Shown: positions 1 through 8,985 of the stretch, in pieces
Numbering within the stretch: position 1 is the stretch's first letter
Layout: every line of letters begins with the position of its first letter
From: Amycolatopsis umgeniensis
Lineage (GTDB): Bacteria; Actinomycetota; Actinomycetes; Mycobacteriales; Pseudonocardiaceae
Assembly: GCF_014205155.1 (NCBI RefSeq)
Contig: NZ_JACHMX010000001.1
Coordinates: forward strand, 6,758,001-6,822,000
Length of the DNA: 64,000 nt
Direction: 5' to 3'
Notes under the pieces: generated by a model
Seen by the model: the letters and a program-made list of their open reading frames with translations, nothing else
Told to the model about the DNA's origin: nothing
Databases searched by the model: none
Program-made: the position numbers and the translations under genes

Positions 1-629
1 TCGTGCTTTCCGACGGCGAAGGCGGCATGGCGCGCTGTGTCGTCGAAGCCGTGCAGGCCGGCCGCGACGCGGCACTCACCCTCGCCATCGAGGAACACTG
101 GATCGAGGAACCGCCCGCACTGCGCGTCATCGTCGCCCAAGCACTCGCCAAAGGCGACCGCGGCGAACTCGCCGTCGAACTGGCGACCGAAGCGGGCGCC
201 GACGCGATCGTCCCCTGGCGCGCCGCCCGCAGCGTCGCCCGCTGGGAAGAAGGAACCCGCGGCGACAAAGCCCTCACCCGCTGGCGCGCCACCGCCCGCG
301 CCGCCGCCAAACAAGCCCGCCGCGCCCACGTCCCCGAAGTCGCCGAACCCGCGAACACCCGCGAACTCGCCGAACTCGTCCAGACCGTTTCCCGCGCCTT
401 GGTCCTCGAATCCGGCATCACCACGCGGCTCACCGAGATCGAACTCCCGCCACAAGGCGACATCCTCCTCATCGTCGGCCCCGAAGGCGGCATCACCGAC
501 GAAGAACTCACCACCCTCTCCGACGCCGGCGCGACCGCCATCCGGTTGGGCCCCACCGTTTTGCGCACCTCCACCGCCGCCGCCGTCGCCCTCGGCGCAC
601 TCGGAGTTCTCACCGACCGCTGGAAGTGA
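1..629 (+). CDS. rsmE: 16S rRNA m3U1498 methyltransferase RsmE (5' end cut by window)
   Basis: This is the C-terminal 209 residues of RsmE, a SPOUT-class enzyme that methylates U1498 of 16S rRNA using S-adenosylmethionine. The reading frame is already open at base 1 and the first complete codon is at base 3. About 35-40 N-terminal residues (the RNA-binding PUA-like part) should lie upstream. The SPOUT trefoil-knot motifs are visible: LLIVGPEGGITDEEL, and near the end IRLGPTVLRTSTAAAVAL. In actinobacteria this gene normally follows dnaJ and precedes a HIT gene, which is the case here downstream. Identification is secure from the knot motifs and gene order. Confidence 0.93.
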   Translation, partial: VLSDGEGGMARCVVEAVQAGRDAALTLAIEEHWIEEPPALRVIVAQALAKGDRGELAVELATEAGADAIVPWRAARSVARWEEGTRGDKALTRWRATARAAAKQARRAHVPEVAEPANTRELAELVQTVSRALVLESGITTRLTEIELPPQGDILLIVGPEGGITDEELTTLSDAGATAIRLGPTVLRTSTAAAVALGALGVLTDRWK

Positions 630-843
630 AAAAACACCCCACTAATTTGCGGCGAGTTATGGCGCGATCACGCAAACAGCCGTTACTCTCGTTAACTGAC
701 GCGCAACACACGGTTTCGGCGCGCCACTGGGGATTGAGCCCGGTCGCGCGTGTGAATCCCCGCCGGGCACCTCCCCCCTCGGTCCGGCGGAGCCGCGGCG
801 ACGGTGGAGCGACCCCCAGGCTCCACCGCGCCGCGGCGTCTTC

Positions 844-874
844 ATTTGGGGGCTTCGCAGGCTCCGCCCCAAAT
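844..874. terminator. Hairpin with ATTTGGGG / CCCCAAAT arms
   Basis: Arms at 844-851 and 867-874 are perfectly complementary over 8 bp and enclose about 15 bases. It lies 215 bases after the rsmE stop and has no T-tract, so a terminator role is only possible. Confidence 0.35.
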
Positions 875-906
875 TCGACTGCCGCGGCGCGGTTCCGCGT
901 GTTGAC

Positions 907-927
907 CCGGGGGGCCGAGCCCCCCGG
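907..927. terminator. Strong G/C hairpin
   Basis: CCGGGGGG (907-914) pairs perfectly with CCCCCCGG (920-927) around a 5-base loop. Stems of this kind without a U-tract are common 3' of genes in high-GC actinobacteria, so a factor-assisted or bidirectional terminator is a reasonable inference. Confidence 0.4.
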
Positions 928-1021
928 ACCCCCACGGTGCGTGAAGCGGCGGTTGGTCTTTGGGTTCGGCGTTGGGCCTGGCGGCCCTCGCCTGGTGAGA
1001 GAGAAGTGCGGAGTGCGTGGA

Positions 1022-1105
1022 GGTCACGTGAGTTCCGAGTCTGATCACGTGAGATCCGGGTTTGGGCACGTGAGTTCCGCGTCTGATCACGTGAGTGCGG
1101 GTGGG
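1022..1105. repeat. Four-unit tandem array, period 21 bp, core CACGTGAG
   Basis: The octamer CACGTGAG occurs at 1025, 1046, 1067 and 1088, exactly 21 bases apart. Units 2 and 4 begin GATCACGTGAG; units 1 and 3 share TTCCG followed by a variable base and GTCT. The hexamer CACGTG is palindromic, and 21 bp is two helical turns, so all cores face the same side of the DNA. The array ends about 15 bases before the HIT start codon. It could be a multi-site operator or a simple tandem repeat; no binding protein can be named from sequence. Confidence 0.75.
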
Positions 1106-1120
1106 GGATAGGGTGGGGGG

Positions 1121-1471
1121 ATGAGTGACGCGGAGACGTTGTTCGAGCGGATCATCGCGGGGGAGATCCCGTCCGAAAAGGTGTACGAGGACGCGACGAC
1201 TTATGCGTTTCGGGACATAGCGCCGCAGGCGCGGGTCCATGTGCTCGTGGTGCCGAAGAAGCGGTACCGCAATCTGGCCGAGTTGGCCGCCGGTGATCCG
1301 CAACTCCTGACCGATATGGCCTTGGCGGCTCGTGAGGTGGCGGTCGCCGAGGGGATCGCCGAGTCCGGCTATCGGGTGGTGTTCAACACCGACGGTGACG
1401 CCGGGCAGACCGTCTTCCACGTGCACGCGCACGTGCTCGGCGGCGAGCAGCTGGGTCATTTCGGACGCTGA
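1121..1471 (+). CDS. HIT family nucleotide hydrolase (HinT-like)
   Basis: A 116-residue cytoplasmic protein of the histidine triad superfamily, HinT branch, whose members hydrolyse adenosine phosphoramidates and related AMP conjugates. The triad HVHAHVLGG is near the C-terminus with histidines at 100, 102 and 104. The N-terminal LFERIIAGEIPSEKVYED and the FRDI segment are typical of the branch. Length is normal. The ATG follows a G-rich stretch at 1111-1120 that serves as the ribosome site. Position between rsmE and phoH matches other actinobacteria. The physiological substrate cannot be told. Confidence 0.92.
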   Translation: MSDAETLFERIIAGEIPSEKVYEDATTYAFRDIAPQARVHVLVVPKKRYRNLAELAAGDPQLLTDMALAAREVAVAEGIAESGYRVVFNTDGDAGQTVFHVHAHVLGGEQLGHFGR

Positions 1472-1585
1472 GGCGCGCGGCCTGCGGAAACCGGACTGCG
1501 TGCCGCCACCCTCAACCAGTAGCATCGACCTTGTCAGTGTCGTTGAAAATCGCAGCGTAAGCGCAGGAAGTAGGCCCGAGGCCAC

Positions 1586-2671
1586 GTGGCCGGAACCGTA
1601 CCGGGCGAAGCCGCCCGACCCGACGTCCCCGCGGACGTCACAGCGACGAAGGCCGACGAGGCCGCCGTCACCGAAGCGGCCCAGTCCCGATTCCCCATCC
1701 CCGACGCCGCCGCGCTCAGCCTGCTCGGCTCGAGGGACGAAAACCTCCGAGTCGCCGAGGAACTCCTCGCCGCCGACGTCCACGTCCGCGGCAACGAGGT
1801 CACCTTGACCGGCGCTCCCGCCGACGTCGCCTTCGCCGAACGTGTCTTCGCCGAGCTCGTGACGCTCGCCGGCCGCGGCCAGCAGGTCGACCCGGCCACC
1901 GTCCGCCGCACCGTCGGCATGCTCTCCACCGGTGACCACGAGTCACCGGCCGAAGTGCTGAGCATGAACATCATCTCCCGGCGCGGCAAGACGATCCGGC
2001 CCAAGACGCTCAACCAGAAGCGCTACGTCGACGCCATCGACAAGCACACGATCGTGTTCGGCATCGGCCCCGCCGGTACCGGCAAGACGTACCTCGCCAT
2101 GGCCAAGGCCGTCCAGGCCCTGCAGGCCAAGCAGGTCAGCCGCATCGTGCTGACCCGGCCCGCGGTCGAAGCGGGTGAGCGCCTCGGCTACCTGCCGGGC
2201 ACGCTCAACGAGAAGATCGACCCGTACCTGCGCCCGCTCTACGACGCGCTGCACGACATGGTCGAGCCCGAGTCGATCCCCCGGCTGATGCAGGCGGGCA
2301 CCATCGAGATCGCGCCGCTCGCGTACATGCGCGGCCGCACCCTCAACGACGCCTTCATCATCCTCGACGAGGCGCAGAACACCACGCCGGAACAGATGAA
2401 GATGTTCCTCACCCGGCTCGGGTTCGGCGCCAAGATCGTCGTCACCGGCGACGTCACCCAGGTCGACCTCCCCAACGGCCAGAAGAGCGGCCTGCGGGTG
2501 GTCCGGGACATCCTCGAAGGTGTCGAGGACCTGCACTTCGCCCAGCTCACCAGCCAGGACGTGGTGCGGCACAAGCTCGTCGGCGACATCGTCGACGCGT
2601 ACGAGAAGTGGCAGGCAGTGCAGGACAGCCAGGATCAAGGCAGTGGCTGGAAAGGGCAACGCCGTTCATGA
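1586..2671 (+). CDS. phoH: PhoH family ATPase
   Basis: A 361-residue cytoplasmic P-loop ATPase of the PhoH family, whose members are thought to act in RNA metabolism together with YbeY. The N-terminal third holds a KH-like segment. The C-terminal PhoH domain shows Walker A GPAGTGKT near residue 161 and Walker [10 protein letters not shown] near residue 257, followed by [12 protein letters not shown]. Translation probably begins at GTG 1586. The stop codon overlaps the ybeY ATG (ATGA), so the two are translationally coupled, which fits a shared RNA-processing role. Family identification is firm; the exact cellular reaction is not settled. Confidence 0.93.
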   Translation: MAGTVPGEAARPDVPADVTATKADEAAVTEAAQSRFPIPDAAALSLLGSRDENLRVAEELLAADVHVRGNEVTLTGAPADVAFAERVFAELVTLAGRGQQVDPATVRRTVGMLSTGDHESPAEVLSMNIISRRGKTIRPKTLNQKRYVDAIDKHTIVFGIGPAGTGKTYLAMAKAVQALQAKQVSRIVLTRPAVEAGERLGYLPGTLNEKIDPYLRPLYDALHDMVEPESIPRLMQAGTIEIAPLAYMRGRTLNDAFIILDEAQNTTPEQMKMFLTRLGFGAKIVVTGDVTQVDLPNGQKSGLRVVRDILEGVEDLHFAQLTSQDVVRHKLVGDIVDAYEKWQAVQDSQDQGSGWKGQRRS

Positions 2672-3222
2672 GCATCGAGATCGCCAATGAATCGGGCGTG
2701 AACGTCGACGAGACCTCCATCGTGTCGGCCGCCCGTTTCGCCCTCGACAAGATGGAGGTCAGCCCGCTCGCCGAGCTGTCCATCCTGCTCGTCACCCTCG
2801 AGGTGATGGAGGACCTGCACGAACGGTGGATGGACCTGCCCGGTCCCACCGACGTGATGGCCTTCCCGATGGACGAGCTCGACTCGTCGCGCCGTCCCGA
2901 CGCGCCCGACGCCTCACCCGCGCTGCTCGGCGACATCGTGCTCTGCCCGGCTTTCGCGAAGGACCAGGCCAAGACCGCCGGGCACGCGCTGATCGACGAG
3001 CTGCACCTGCTCACCACGCACGGCGTGCTGCACCTTCTGGGCTACGACCACGCCGAGCCCGCCGAGGAACGCGAGATGTTCGGCTTGCAGAAGCGGATCC
3101 TCGGCGAGTTCCAGGCGGCCGTGGCCGCGGTGAACCGGCGCGACGCGCAGCGCACCGCGGACGACAGGCTCCTCGGCACCGCCGGTCTGGACACCGTTCC
3201 CGCCGACGACCCCCAGGCCTAG
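2668..3222 (+). CDS. ybeY: Endoribonuclease YbeY (rRNA maturation factor)
   Basis: A 184-residue zinc-dependent endoribonuclease that works in 16S rRNA 3' end maturation and ribosome quality control. The metal motif [11 protein letters not shown] at residues 118-128 supplies the three histidines of the UPF0054 signature. I start it at ATG 2668, inside the phoH stop, because the protein then begins MSIEIANES as in relatives; an in-frame ATG at 2608 lies in phoH. The CNNM/CorC gene begins 12 bases downstream, so the three genes probably form one operon. Confidence 0.95.
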   Translation: MSIEIANESGVNVDETSIVSAARFALDKMEVSPLAELSILLVTLEVMEDLHERWMDLPGPTDVMAFPMDELDSSRRPDAPDASPALLGDIVLCPAFAKDQAKTAGHALIDELHLLTTHGVLHLLGYDHAEPAEEREMFGLQKRILGEFQAAVAAVNRRDAQRTADDRLLGTAGLDTVPADDPQA

Positions 3223-3234
3223 GCGGGCGCCGAA

Positions 3235-4587
3235 ATGGGTAGTCCCACGGCACTGCTGGTCATCGCCATCGCGCTGATCCTGCTCGCCGGGGTGTTCGCG
3301 GCCGCCGACGCGGCGGTCAGCACGGTCTCCAAGGCCCGTGCCGACGGCCTCGTCCGGCTCGGCCGCCCCGGCGCGCGCCAGCTCGCACTGGTCATCGCCG
3401 AACGCCGCCGCCACATCAACCTGATCCTGCTGCTGCGGATGACCTGCGAGCTGACGGCCACCGTGCTGGTCACCGTCGACATCCTCGGCTGGATCGAGCC
3501 CCTGTGGCTCGCCATCGTCGTCGCCGCGGGCGTGATGGTCGTGGTGAGCTACGTGCTCATCGGCGTCGGCCCGCGCACCCTCGGCCGTCAGCACCCGTAC
3601 CGGATCGGCCTGGTCGTCGCGGGCCCGGTCCGCGTCCTCGGTTCGATCCTCGGCCCGCTCAGCAGGTTGCTGATCGTCCTCGGTAACGCCATCACCCCCG
3701 GCCGAGGTTTCCGCGAGGGCCCGTTCACCTCCGAAGTCGAACTCCGTGAGCTGGTCGACCTCGCCCAGGAACGCGGCGTCGTCGAGGAATCCGAACGCGA
3801 GATGATCCACTCGGTGTTCGAACTCGGCGACACCGTCGCGCGCGAGGTCATGGTGCCGCGGACGGAGATCGTCTGGATCGAGCACGACAAGACCGTGCGC
3901 CAGGCGCTCGCGCTGGCCCTGCGCACCGGGTTCACGCGGCTGCCGGTGATCGGCGAATCCGTCGACGACATCGTGGGCGTCGTCAACATCAAGGACCTCA
4001 TGCCCGCCTACATGGCCGAGGGTGGTCCGCAACGCGTGGTCGAGGAGCTGATGAACCCGGCGAGCTTCGTGCCGGACTCGAAGCGGCTCGACGATCTGCT
4101 CAAGGAGATGCAGGTCTCGCACAACCACATGGCGATCGCCGTCGACGAGTACGGCGGCACCGCCGGCCTGCTCACCATCGAGGACATCCTCGAGGAGATC
4201 GTCGGTGAGATCACCGACGAATCCGACACCGACGAACGTCCCGAGGTCGAGGAACTCGACAGCGGCGCGGTCCGCGTCTCGTCCCGGCTCTCGATCGACG
4301 ACCTGGGCGAACTGTTCGGGATCGACCTCGAAGACCATGACGTGGAGACCGTGGGCGGGCTGCTCGCCGAGCGACTGGGTAGGGTCCCGCTGCCGGGGGC
4401 CGAAGCCGAGGTCGCCGGACTTCGGCTGTTCGCCGAAGGCGGTAAGGACCGGCGCGGGCGGATGCGGATCACCACGGTGGTCGTCCACCCCGCCGACGCG
4501 GAAGCGGTGAACGACGCGGCCCAGGGCAGGCGCCGCACCCGGATCCCGCAGCCCGATGAAAGTGACAGGAGTGTCGAACATGCCTGA
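3235..4587 (+). CDS. CNNM/CorC (HlyC-type) membrane transporter with CBS pair
   Basis: A 450-residue integral membrane protein of the CNNM/CorC family, implicated in Mg2+ or Co2+ efflux and often annotated hemolysin. Residues 1-150 form the DUF21 transmembrane domain with three to four hydrophobic helices and an exposed start typical of the group. A paired CBS module follows (about 200-330), including [12 protein letters not shown] and the segment [19 protein letters not shown] CorC_HlyC domain closes the protein (about 345-430). Its ybeY-to-era context is conserved in actinobacteria. Ion specificity cannot be read from the sequence. Confidence 0.9.
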   Translation: MGSPTALLVIAIALILLAGVFAAADAAVSTVSKARADGLVRLGRPGARQLALVIAERRRHINLILLLRMTCELTATVLVTVDILGWIEPLWLAIVVAAGVMVVVSYVLIGVGPRTLGRQHPYRIGLVVAGPVRVLGSILGPLSRLLIVLGNAITPGRGFREGPFTSEVELRELVDLAQERGVVEESEREMIHSVFELGDTVAREVMVPRTEIVWIEHDKTVRQALALALRTGFTRLPVIGESVDDIVGVVNIKDLMPAYMAEGGPQRVVEELMNPASFVPDSKRLDDLLKEMQVSHNHMAIAVDEYGGTAGLLTIEDILEEIVGEITDESDTDERPEVEELDSGAVRVSSRLSIDDLGELFGIDLEDHDVETVGGLLAERLGRVPLPGAEAEVAGLRLFAEGGKDRRGRMRITTVVVHPADAEAVNDAAQGRRRTRIPQPDESDRSVEHA

Positions 4588-4906
4588 GCTGGACGCCGAG
4601 GACGAGAAGCTGGTGACCCTGGCCAGGTCCGCGCGAGCCCGCACCCAGGCCGCCGAAGGCGCCGCGCTCCGCGACACCGACGGCCGGACCTACGCGGCGA
4701 GCACGGTCGACCAGCCGTCGTTCAAGCTCACCGCGTTGCAGGCCGCCGTCGCCGCCGCCGTTTCGAGCGGAGCCGAAGGAATCGAGGCCGCCGTCGTGGT
4801 CACCGCCGAAGGCCTGCTCAAGGAGGCCTCCGTGCACGCTGTTCGCGACATCGCCGAAAAGGCGCCCATTTATCTCGCAGATCCCAGTGGCAAGGTGCTG
4901 AACTGA
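4580..4906 (+). CDS. Cytidine-deaminase-like protein lacking the zinc site
   Basis: A 108-residue cytoplasmic protein. Homologues between corC and era are usually annotated cytidine deaminase. Residues roughly 50-100 ([20 protein letters not shown] to the end) resemble the deaminase-fold core, but there is no HAE motif and no cysteine at all, so the catalytic zinc ligands are absent and deaminase activity is unlikely. I choose ATG 4580, 8 bases after AGGAG at 4567-4571; ATG 4556 and GTG 4571 are also in frame. It overlaps the end of the CorC gene, and its stop shares one base with the era ATG (TGATG). A structural or regulatory role beside Era is speculation. Confidence 0.8.
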   Translation: MPELDAEDEKLVTLARSARARTQAAEGAALRDTDGRTYAASTVDQPSFKLTALQAAVAAAVSSGAEGIEAAVVVTAEGLLKEASVHAVRDIAEKAPIYLADPSGKVLN

Positions 4907-5805
4907 TGTCCGAGCCGCATCGTTCCGGTTTCGCCTGTTTCGTCGGGCGGCCCAACGCGGGGAAATCCACGCTGACCAACGCGCTCGTCGGCAGCAAGGT
5001 GGCGATCACCTCCAGCAAACCGCAGACCACCCGGCACGCCATCCGCGGCATCGTCCACCGCGAGGACGCGCAGCTGGTGATCATCGACACGCCGGGGCTG
5101 CACCGGCCGAGGACGCTGCTCGGCGAGCGGCTCAACGACATCGTCCACTCGACATGGTCCGAAGTGGACGTTGTCGGACTTTGTGTGCCCGCCAACGAAA
5201 AAGTCGGTCCCGGTGACCGGTTCATCGCCGCAGAACTCAAGAAGATCGCCAAGCGAACCCCGGTGATCGGTGTCGTCACCAAGACCGATCTCGTGAAACC
5301 CGAACAGGTCGCCGAGCAACTGCTCGCCCTGCAGGAGGTCATGGAGTTCGCCGAGCTCATCCCGGTGTCCGCTGTGGACGGTTTCCAGGTCGGCGCGCTC
5401 GCGGATCTGCTGGTGCGCCACCTTCCCGAAGGCCCGCAGCTGTACCCGGGCGGCGAACTCACCGACGAGCCCGAGCAGACCCTGGTCGCCGAGCTGATCC
5501 GCGAGGCCGCGCTGGAAGGCGTCCGTGACGAACTCCCGCACTCGATCGCCGTCACCGTCGAGGAAATGCTGCCGCACGAGGGCCGGGACGACATGATCGA
5601 CGTGCACGCGTTCCTCTATGTGGAACGGCCGAGCCAGAAGGGCATCATCCTCGGGCACAAGGGGGAGCGTCTCAAGGACGTCGGCGCCCGCGCCCGGCAG
5701 CAGATCGAGGGGCTCCTCGGATCGAAGGTGTACCTCGATCTGCACATCAAGGTCGCCAAAGAGTGGCAGCGTGACCCCCGTCAGTTGCGACGACTGGGCT
5801 TCTGA
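4906..5805 (+). CDS. era: GTPase Era
   Basis: A 299-residue GTP-binding protein that binds the 3' end of 16S rRNA during 30S assembly. The GTPase domain shows G1 GRPNAGKST near residue 9, G3 DTPGL and G4 TKTD. The C-terminal KH domain (about 210-290) contains GIILGHKGERLKDVGARAR, the RNA-contacting helix-turn. Length is normal. It is translationally coupled to the upstream gene, and with ybeY and phoH it makes this locus a ribosome-maturation cluster. Identification is secure. Confidence 0.97.
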   Translation: MSEPHRSGFACFVGRPNAGKSTLTNALVGSKVAITSSKPQTTRHAIRGIVHREDAQLVIIDTPGLHRPRTLLGERLNDIVHSTWSEVDVVGLCVPANEKVGPGDRFIAAELKKIAKRTPVIGVVTKTDLVKPEQVAEQLLALQEVMEFAELIPVSAVDGFQVGALADLLVRHLPEGPQLYPGGELTDEPEQTLVAELIREAALEGVRDELPHSIAVTVEEMLPHEGRDDMIDVHAFLYVERPSQKGIILGHKGERLKDVGARARQQIEGLLGSKVYLDLHIKVAKEWQRDPRQLRRLGF

Positions 5806-5961
5806 CTGAACGGAATGTCTCGATTCGGTCGCGGAGACCGGTTGATGATGTGGAACCGGACGGGTGACCTTAGAGTCTCACTCCTCGACTCCGGTGATCG
5901 CTGATCGGGCGGCGGCGCGCGGGTCGATTTCCACATCTCATTCGTGAAGGGAAAGCGGTAA

Positions 5962-6303
5962 ATGACCGACAACCAGGGCCTGCCCAACTACTCCGGCGAC
6001 CCTCAGGGCGGTGGCGGCTTCAACAACCCCGGCCCGCCGCCCAACAACAACCTGGTGTGGGGGATCCTCACCACGATCCTGTGCTGCCTGCCCTTCGGTA
6101 TCGTCTCGATCGTCAAGGCGACCCAGGTGAACACCCTCTGGGCTCAGGGGCAGCCCGCCGCCGCGCAGGAGGCCGCCGACGCCGCCAAGAAGTGGGCCAT
6201 CATCGCCGCGATCGTCGGCGTCGTGATCGGCATCCTGTACCTCGTCCTGGTGGTCGCCCTCGGTGTCTTCTCGGCTTCGGTCGACGTGAGCAACTACCGC
6301 TGA
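5962..6303 (+). CDS. CD225/dispanin family small membrane protein (copy 1)
   Basis: A 113-residue protein with a Pro/Gly/Asn-rich cytosolic N-terminus and two hydrophobic segments. The first carries the CD225 signature NNLVWGILTTILCCLPFGIV followed by SIVKATQVNTLW, and a second transmembrane helix lies at about residues 70-95. The family is related in fold to eukaryotic IFITM proteins; bacterial roles are unknown. An RBS-like GAAGGGAAAG precedes the ATG by a few bases. The next gene starts 26 bases downstream, so the two are probably co-transcribed from the 156-base gap after era. Confidence 0.88.
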   Translation: MTDNQGLPNYSGDPQGGGGFNNPGPPPNNNLVWGILTTILCCLPFGIVSIVKATQVNTLWAQGQPAAAQEAADAAKKWAIIAAIVGVVIGILYLVLVVALGVFSASVDVSNYR

Positions 6304-6328
6304 TAGAGGCAACCGAGGGGGAGACCTC

Positions 6329-6679
6329 ATGACCGACCAGTACCCGAACTACCCGCCTCCGGGCGGGCCTCCGCCGCAGCAGCCGTACTACGGTGGCATG
6401 CCGAACTACGGCCCGCCGCCGGACAACAACCTGGTGTGGGCCATTCTCTGCACGGTGTTGTGCTGTCTGCCGCTGGGTATCGTGGCGATCGTGAAGTCGA
6501 GCCAGGTCCAGACGCTGTGGTCGCAGGGCTTCCACGCCGAAGCCCAGAAGGCCGCCGACGACGCGAAGAAGTGGTCGATGTGGGGAGCGATCTCCACCGG
6601 CGTTCTTTTCCTGCTGTACATCATCTTCATCGTGGTGATGGTCATCATCGGCGCTTCGGCGGGAAGCTTCACGCCGTGA
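6329..6679 (+). CDS. CD225/dispanin family small membrane protein (copy 2)
   Basis: A 116-residue paralogue of the preceding gene. Its N-terminus is rich in Tyr, Pro and Gly, and the CD225 core NNLVWAILCTVLCCLPLGIV runs into AIVKSSQVQTLW. A second hydrophobic helix at about 80-105 ends in a short external tail. A GAGGGGGAGA ribosome site lies just before the ATG. Its stop overlaps the GTG of the DUF2752 gene (GTGA), so the two products are probably made together. Confidence 0.88.
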   Translation: MTDQYPNYPPPGGPPPQQPYYGGMPNYGPPPDNNLVWAILCTVLCCLPLGIVAIVKSSQVQTLWSQGFHAEAQKAADDAKKWSMWGAISTGVLFLLYIIFIVVMVIIGASAGSFTP

Positions 6680-7128
6680 CGACGTCCGTCTACACGGGAT
6701 TCCCGGCGCGCGGGTTCAAAGCACGGGCCCGCGCGCTGGGGCCGCCCCTGGCCATCGCCGCGGGCGCCGGTCTCGGCTGCGTCGCCCTCTGGCTGGGCGA
6801 TCCCACCACTCCCGGCGGACCGCTTCCGGTCTGTCCCACCAAGGCACTGCTGGGCATCTCCTGCCCCGGTTGCGGTGGCATGCGCATGGTCTACAGCGTG
6901 CTGCACGGCGACATCCCCGCCGCGCTGCACTACAACGCGGTGTCCTTTGTGGTCGTTCTGCTCCTGGTCTGGAGCACCGTCGCCTGGGCCGTCGGCCGGT
7001 TCCGCGGCCGCGCGATGGACAGCTGGCTGCACTGGCGCTGGACGCCGCTCGCGTTCGGTGTCGTGTTCGTCGTCTGGTTCGTCATCCGCAACCTGCCCTT
7101 CGCCCCGTTCACCTCGCTCCACGTCTGA
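6676..7128 (+). CDS. DUF2752 membrane protein
   Basis: A 150-residue polytopic membrane protein with about three hydrophobic helices (roughly 20-42, 85-105 and 122-142). The family signature is CPTKALLGISCPGCGGMRMV around residues 55-75, followed by LHGDIPAALHYN. Function is unknown. I begin at GTG 6676, which overlaps the stop of the dispanin gene. DUF2752 beside CD225 genes is a recurrent actinobacterial arrangement to my knowledge, and the coupling here suggests a joint membrane role. Family call is firm, function is not. Confidence 0.85.
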   Translation: MTTSVYTGFPARGFKARARALGPPLAIAAGAGLGCVALWLGDPTTPGGPLPVCPTKALLGISCPGCGGMRMVYSVLHGDIPAALHYNAVSFVVVLLLVWSTVAWAVGRFRGRAMDSWLHWRWTPLAFGVVFVVWFVIRNLPFAPFTSLHV

Positions 7129-7275
7129 GTACCGGGCCGAGCCCCGGATCGTCGGTGGCACCGAGTACGCTCCCGCGCACCGGTCTGCTCGGCGTGTACC
7201 CATGCCGTACATTCAGCCCGGGTCGCCGCACGAAGCCCCGTGCGCCAGGGGCGAGGAACCAGCGAGGGGATTTCG

Positions 7276-8430
7276 ATGACCACTCCCTACGGCCAGCAGC
7301 CGCCGGGACAGCAGCCGCCGCCCGGGTCCGGGCCCCCGCCGGGGGACGGGCAGCCGCAGTCACCGCAGCCGCAGCAGCCGTTCGGACAGTCGTCGTCGGG
7401 TGAGCAGCCCTCGCCGTTCGGTCAGCAACCCCCGCATGCTCCCCAGGGTGACCAGTCTTCGCCGTTCGGTCAGCAGCCGCAGCAGCCGTTCGGCGCGCAG
7501 CAGCAGTCGCCGTTCGGGCAGCAGCCGCAGCAGTCGTCACCGTTCGGCCAGCAGCAGGGCCAGCCTTCCCCGTTCGGACAGCCGGGCCGGCAGGCGCCGT
7601 TCGGCCAGGCCGCCCAGTTCGGTCCGCGGCAGGACTACGCCCACTGGGGACTGCGAGCGGGCGCGACCCTCATCGACTTCGGGCCGATCGTCGTGCTCCC
7701 GATCATCGGCTCCATCATCTCCGCGACGGCGTCTTACACCGTCGGCATGATCATCGCCGGTCTCGGCTACCTCGCGGGTCTCGGCTGGACCATCTACAAC
7801 CGGTGGATCCAGATGGGAACCACCGGCCAGTCGCTCGGCAAGAAGGTCCTGAAGATCAAGCTCGTCCGCGAGGCCGACGGGCAGCCGATCGGCCCGCTGA
7901 TGGCCTTCGTCCGGGATCTGTGCCACAACCTGGACGGCTGGGTCTGCGGCCTCGGTTACCTCTGGCCGTTGTGGGACCAGAAGAAGCAGACGTTCGCCGA
8001 CAAGATCCTCAGCACCGTCGTCCTCCCGGCCGAAGCCGCCGCGCCCGCGTCGGCGCCGTTCGGCCAGGCCCCGGGATTCCCCGCGCCTTCGCCGTCGTTC
8101 CCGGCGCAGCCCGCTCCGTTCGGGCAGCCCCAGCAGCCGTTCGGCGCGCAGCCCCAGCAGCCGGGTCAGTTCGGGCAGCCCCCGCAGCCGTCCCAGCCTT
8201 TCGGTCAGCAGCCGCAGGGAACCGCGGCGCCGTCCCCGGAGTCCCAGCCCGGACCGGGCTTCGGCGAGGCCGAGCCGACCCAGGTGCTCCGCCCTGGTCA
8301 GCAGGAGCCTCCACGGGCACCGTCAGGGTTCGACGAAGCCGAGCCGACGCAGAAGATCACGCCGGAGCAGCTGAGGCAGCAGTTGCCCGGCGCGGACGGG
8401 CCGAAAGGGCCCGGAACGCCGCAGCAGTAG
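7276..8430 (+). CDS. RDD family membrane protein with long PFGQQ-type repeats at both ends
   Basis: A 384-residue protein. A central RDD domain (about residues 115-260) with two to three transmembrane helices carries DYAHWGLRAGATLIDFGPIV and a GQSLGKKVLKIKLV segment. It is flanked by low-complexity arms rich in Pro, Gln, Gly and Phe: about 110 residues of PFGQQ repeats before it and a similar 120 residues after it. ATG 7276 is preceded by GCGAGGGGA. RDD function is poorly known (transport has been suggested). Glutamine/proline arms suggest a disordered cytosolic scaffold, which is an inference. It sits inside the dispanin block. Confidence 0.85.
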   Translation: MTTPYGQQPPGQQPPPGSGPPPGDGQPQSPQPQQPFGQSSSGEQPSPFGQQPPHAPQGDQSSPFGQQPQQPFGAQQQSPFGQQPQQSSPFGQQQGQPSPFGQPGRQAPFGQAAQFGPRQDYAHWGLRAGATLIDFGPIVVLPIIGSIISATASYTVGMIIAGLGYLAGLGWTIYNRWIQMGTTGQSLGKKVLKIKLVREADGQPIGPLMAFVRDLCHNLDGWVCGLGYLWPLWDQKKQTFADKILSTVVLPAEAAAPASAPFGQAPGFPAPSPSFPAQPAPFGQPQQPFGAQPQQPGQFGQPPQPSQPFGQQPQGTAAPSPESQPGPGFGEAEPTQVLRPGQQEPPRAPSGFDEAEPTQKITPEQLRQQLPGADGPKGPGTPQQ

Positions 8431-8484
8431 CGAACGACCGGCGGGATCCACCCGCCGGGAAGCACGACACAAGTGGGGAACCCG

Positions 8485-8958
8485 ATGACGAACCCGTACG
8501 GCCAGCAGCCCGGCTACGGCCAGCAGCAGCCCTATGGCCAGCAGCCTCAGCCCGGATACGGACCTCCGTCCGGCGCCACGCCCGCACCGTACGGCCAGCC
8601 TTCGGGGGCGAACCCGATGCCGTACGGTCAGCCGGCTCCGTACGGTCAGCCTTCGCCCTATGGCCAGCCCGCGCCCTACGGTGCTCCGGGCGGTATGCCC
8701 GGAGGCGGCGGCGACATCAACTCGATCCCCGACTACAAGGGCTGGGCGATCGGCTGCATCTTCCTCTGCTGGATCATCGCGATCTTCGCGATCATGAAGT
8801 CCAACGAGGTCAACACGTACAAGATGCAGGGCAACTACGCGGCCGCGGCGGACGCGTCGAAGTCGACGAAGACCATGTGCATGATCGCCTCGATCATCGG
8901 TGGCGTCGGCTGTCTGTTCTCCCTGCTCTGGATCATCGTGGCCGCCGCGTCGTTCTAG
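8485..8958 (+). CDS. CD225/dispanin-like protein with PYGQ repeats (copy 3)
   Basis: A 157-residue protein. The first 75 residues are YGQQ/PYGQ repeats. The rest holds DYKGWAIGCIFLCWIIAIFA and a KSNEVNTYKMQGNYAAAADA linker, then a second hydrophobic helix. The linker matches the CD225 layout (helix, charged loop with NTY/NTLW, Ala-rich stretch, helix). ATG 8485 is preferred over GTG 8473 because AGTGGGGA is correctly placed before it. The gene is about 80% identical to its downstream neighbour over the membrane part, indicating a recent duplication. Confidence 0.82.
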   Translation: MTNPYGQQPGYGQQQPYGQQPQPGYGPPSGATPAPYGQPSGANPMPYGQPAPYGQPSPYGQPAPYGAPGGMPGGGGDINSIPDYKGWAIGCIFLCWIIAIFAIMKSNEVNTYKMQGNYAAAADASKSTKTMCMIASIIGGVGCLFSLLWIIVAAASF

Positions 8959-8985
8959 TCCTAATAACAACGAGGAACACTTCAC

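Larger units (their letters stand above)
630..1120. other. Long intergenic stretch between rsmE and the HIT gene
   Basis: About 490 bases carry no convincing gene. Open frames here have no recognisable protein features and look like high-GC read-through. The stretch holds two strong GC-rich hairpins (844-874 and 907-927), then a tandem array with 21-base period (1022-1105) directly in front of the HIT start codon. The hairpins could end rsmE transcription and the array probably lies in the promoter region of the HIT gene; both roles are inferences. Confidence 0.6.
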
